In this document: positions 63,770 through 64,000 of the stretch, one piece after another | Layout: each line of letters opens with the position of its first letter | Position numbering within the stretch: the first letter of the stretch is position 1 | DNA from: Streptomyces sp. SUK 48 | GTDB taxonomy: Bacteria; Actinomycetota; Actinomycetes; Streptomycetales; Streptomycetaceae | Direction of reading: 5' to 3' | Assembly (NCBI RefSeq): GCF_009650765.1 | Contig: NZ_CP045740.1 | Coordinates: 2,914,001-2,978,000, forward strand | Length of the DNA stretch: 64,000 nucleotides | Position numbers and translations under genes: made by a program | The notes under the pieces: model-generated | Seen by the model: the letters and a program-made list of their open reading frames with translations, nothing else | Told to the model about the DNA's origin: nothing | Databases searched by the model: none

Positions 63770-64000
63770 ATGTCAGAAACGCCCGAAGTGCAACCACCGG
63801 TGGTGACACCGCTGCGCGTGGTCATCGGCATGTGTCTCGTCGCGCCGTTCGTGGCGATGCTGTGGGTCGGCTCCTACGCGAAGACGGACCCGGCGTTCAT
63901 CGGGATCCCGTTCTTCTACTGGTACCAGATGCTCTGGGTGCTGATCTCCACCGCGCTCACCATGACCGCGTACAAGCTCTGGCAGCACGACCAGCGCTCC
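63770..64000 (+). CDS. DUF3311 small membrane protein (partial, C-terminus outside window)
   Basis: From ATG, with GAGGGGACGGAG upstream, the frame is open to the window end. Two hydrophobic segments: VVIGMCLVAPFVAMLWVGSY and PFFYWYQMLWVLISTALTM, then a KLWQHDQRS tail. This DUF3311 pattern usually precedes a sodium:solute symporter gene; that would lie beyond the window. Confidence 0.8.
   Translation, partial: MSETPEVQPPVVTPLRVVIGMCLVAPFVAMLWVGSYAKTDPAFIGIPFFYWYQMLWVLISTALTMTAYKLWQHDQRS

Overview
The window is high-GC actinobacterial chromosome, almost certainly a Streptomyces. Evidence: very high GC with strong third-position bias, many GTG starts, TTA codons confined to a few genes, and the neighbourhood kgd, sodN/sodX, eshA, prsH/sigH, wblE, nagB and dasR in the order known from the core of Streptomyces coelicolor (roughly SCO5285 down to SCO5230). 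All calls are from reading the sequence; no database search was run.

Left core (1-18308): a truncated rhomboid-like membrane protein, a spermidine-synthase-like protein, an OmpR/histidine-kinase pair, the large 2-oxoglutarate dehydrogenase/decarboxylase kgd, a small DUF6104-type protein, a beta-repeat protein plus PadR regulator, an MDR oxidoreductase, a malic enzyme, a three-gene polar amino acid ABC importer, a methyltransferase, a CGNR zinc-finger regulator, and the divergent nickel superoxide dismutase pair sodX/sodN.

Integrated element (18309-36576, about 18.3 kb): a mobile element sits in the 3' end of sodN. A 21-bp direct repeat that encodes the last SodN codons and stop is present at both ends (18288-18308 and 36556-36576), so sodN stays intact while its native terminator is displaced to the far side. 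The element carries a tyrosine integrase, an XRE regulator, an excisionase-like HTH protein, a DUF3631-type ATPase gene with an embedded array of GGGGAC/GTCCCC hexamers, a candidate oriT, MobC and a relaxase, but no TraB/FtsK or type IV secretion genes. It therefore looks like an integrative mobilizable element. Its cargo has two parts. The first is a divergent cassette: HAD, methyltransferase, kinase-fold protein and an unknown on one strand, with an XRE/TPR-like regulator and a NUDIX hydrolase on the other. The second is a likely defence or regulatory island: a protein of unknown function, an XRE-DUF5753/DUF6879 pair, three translationally coupled tiny genes, and a TRADD-N-type two-transmembrane protein with an amyloid-like N-terminal motif.

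Right core (36577-64000): an ASCH protein; an NmrA-like oxidoreductase; MarR, P450, MarR and isochorismatase-fold genes with striking palindromic operators; a conflict-system pair (EACC1 plus a caspase-nSTAND-WD40 protein of 1534 aa); a phosphate transporter; AraC, VOC and DUF952 proteins; a family 2B encapsulin (EshA) with its probable polyprenyl-synthetase cargo; a PLP deaminase; a cation/proton antiporter; a UBP zinc finger; the prsH-sigH stress sigma operon; a diacylglycerol-kinase-like gene; wblE next to a PdtaS-like kinase; nagB and dasR with DasR boxes; and the start of a DUF3311 protein.

Most interesting: the sodN-targeting element and its possible replication and transfer sites, its cargo (TRADD-N/amyloid-like protein, HAD-methyltransferase-kinase-NUDIX cassette), and the EACC1-caspase-nSTAND pair whose first gene carries a TTA codon.
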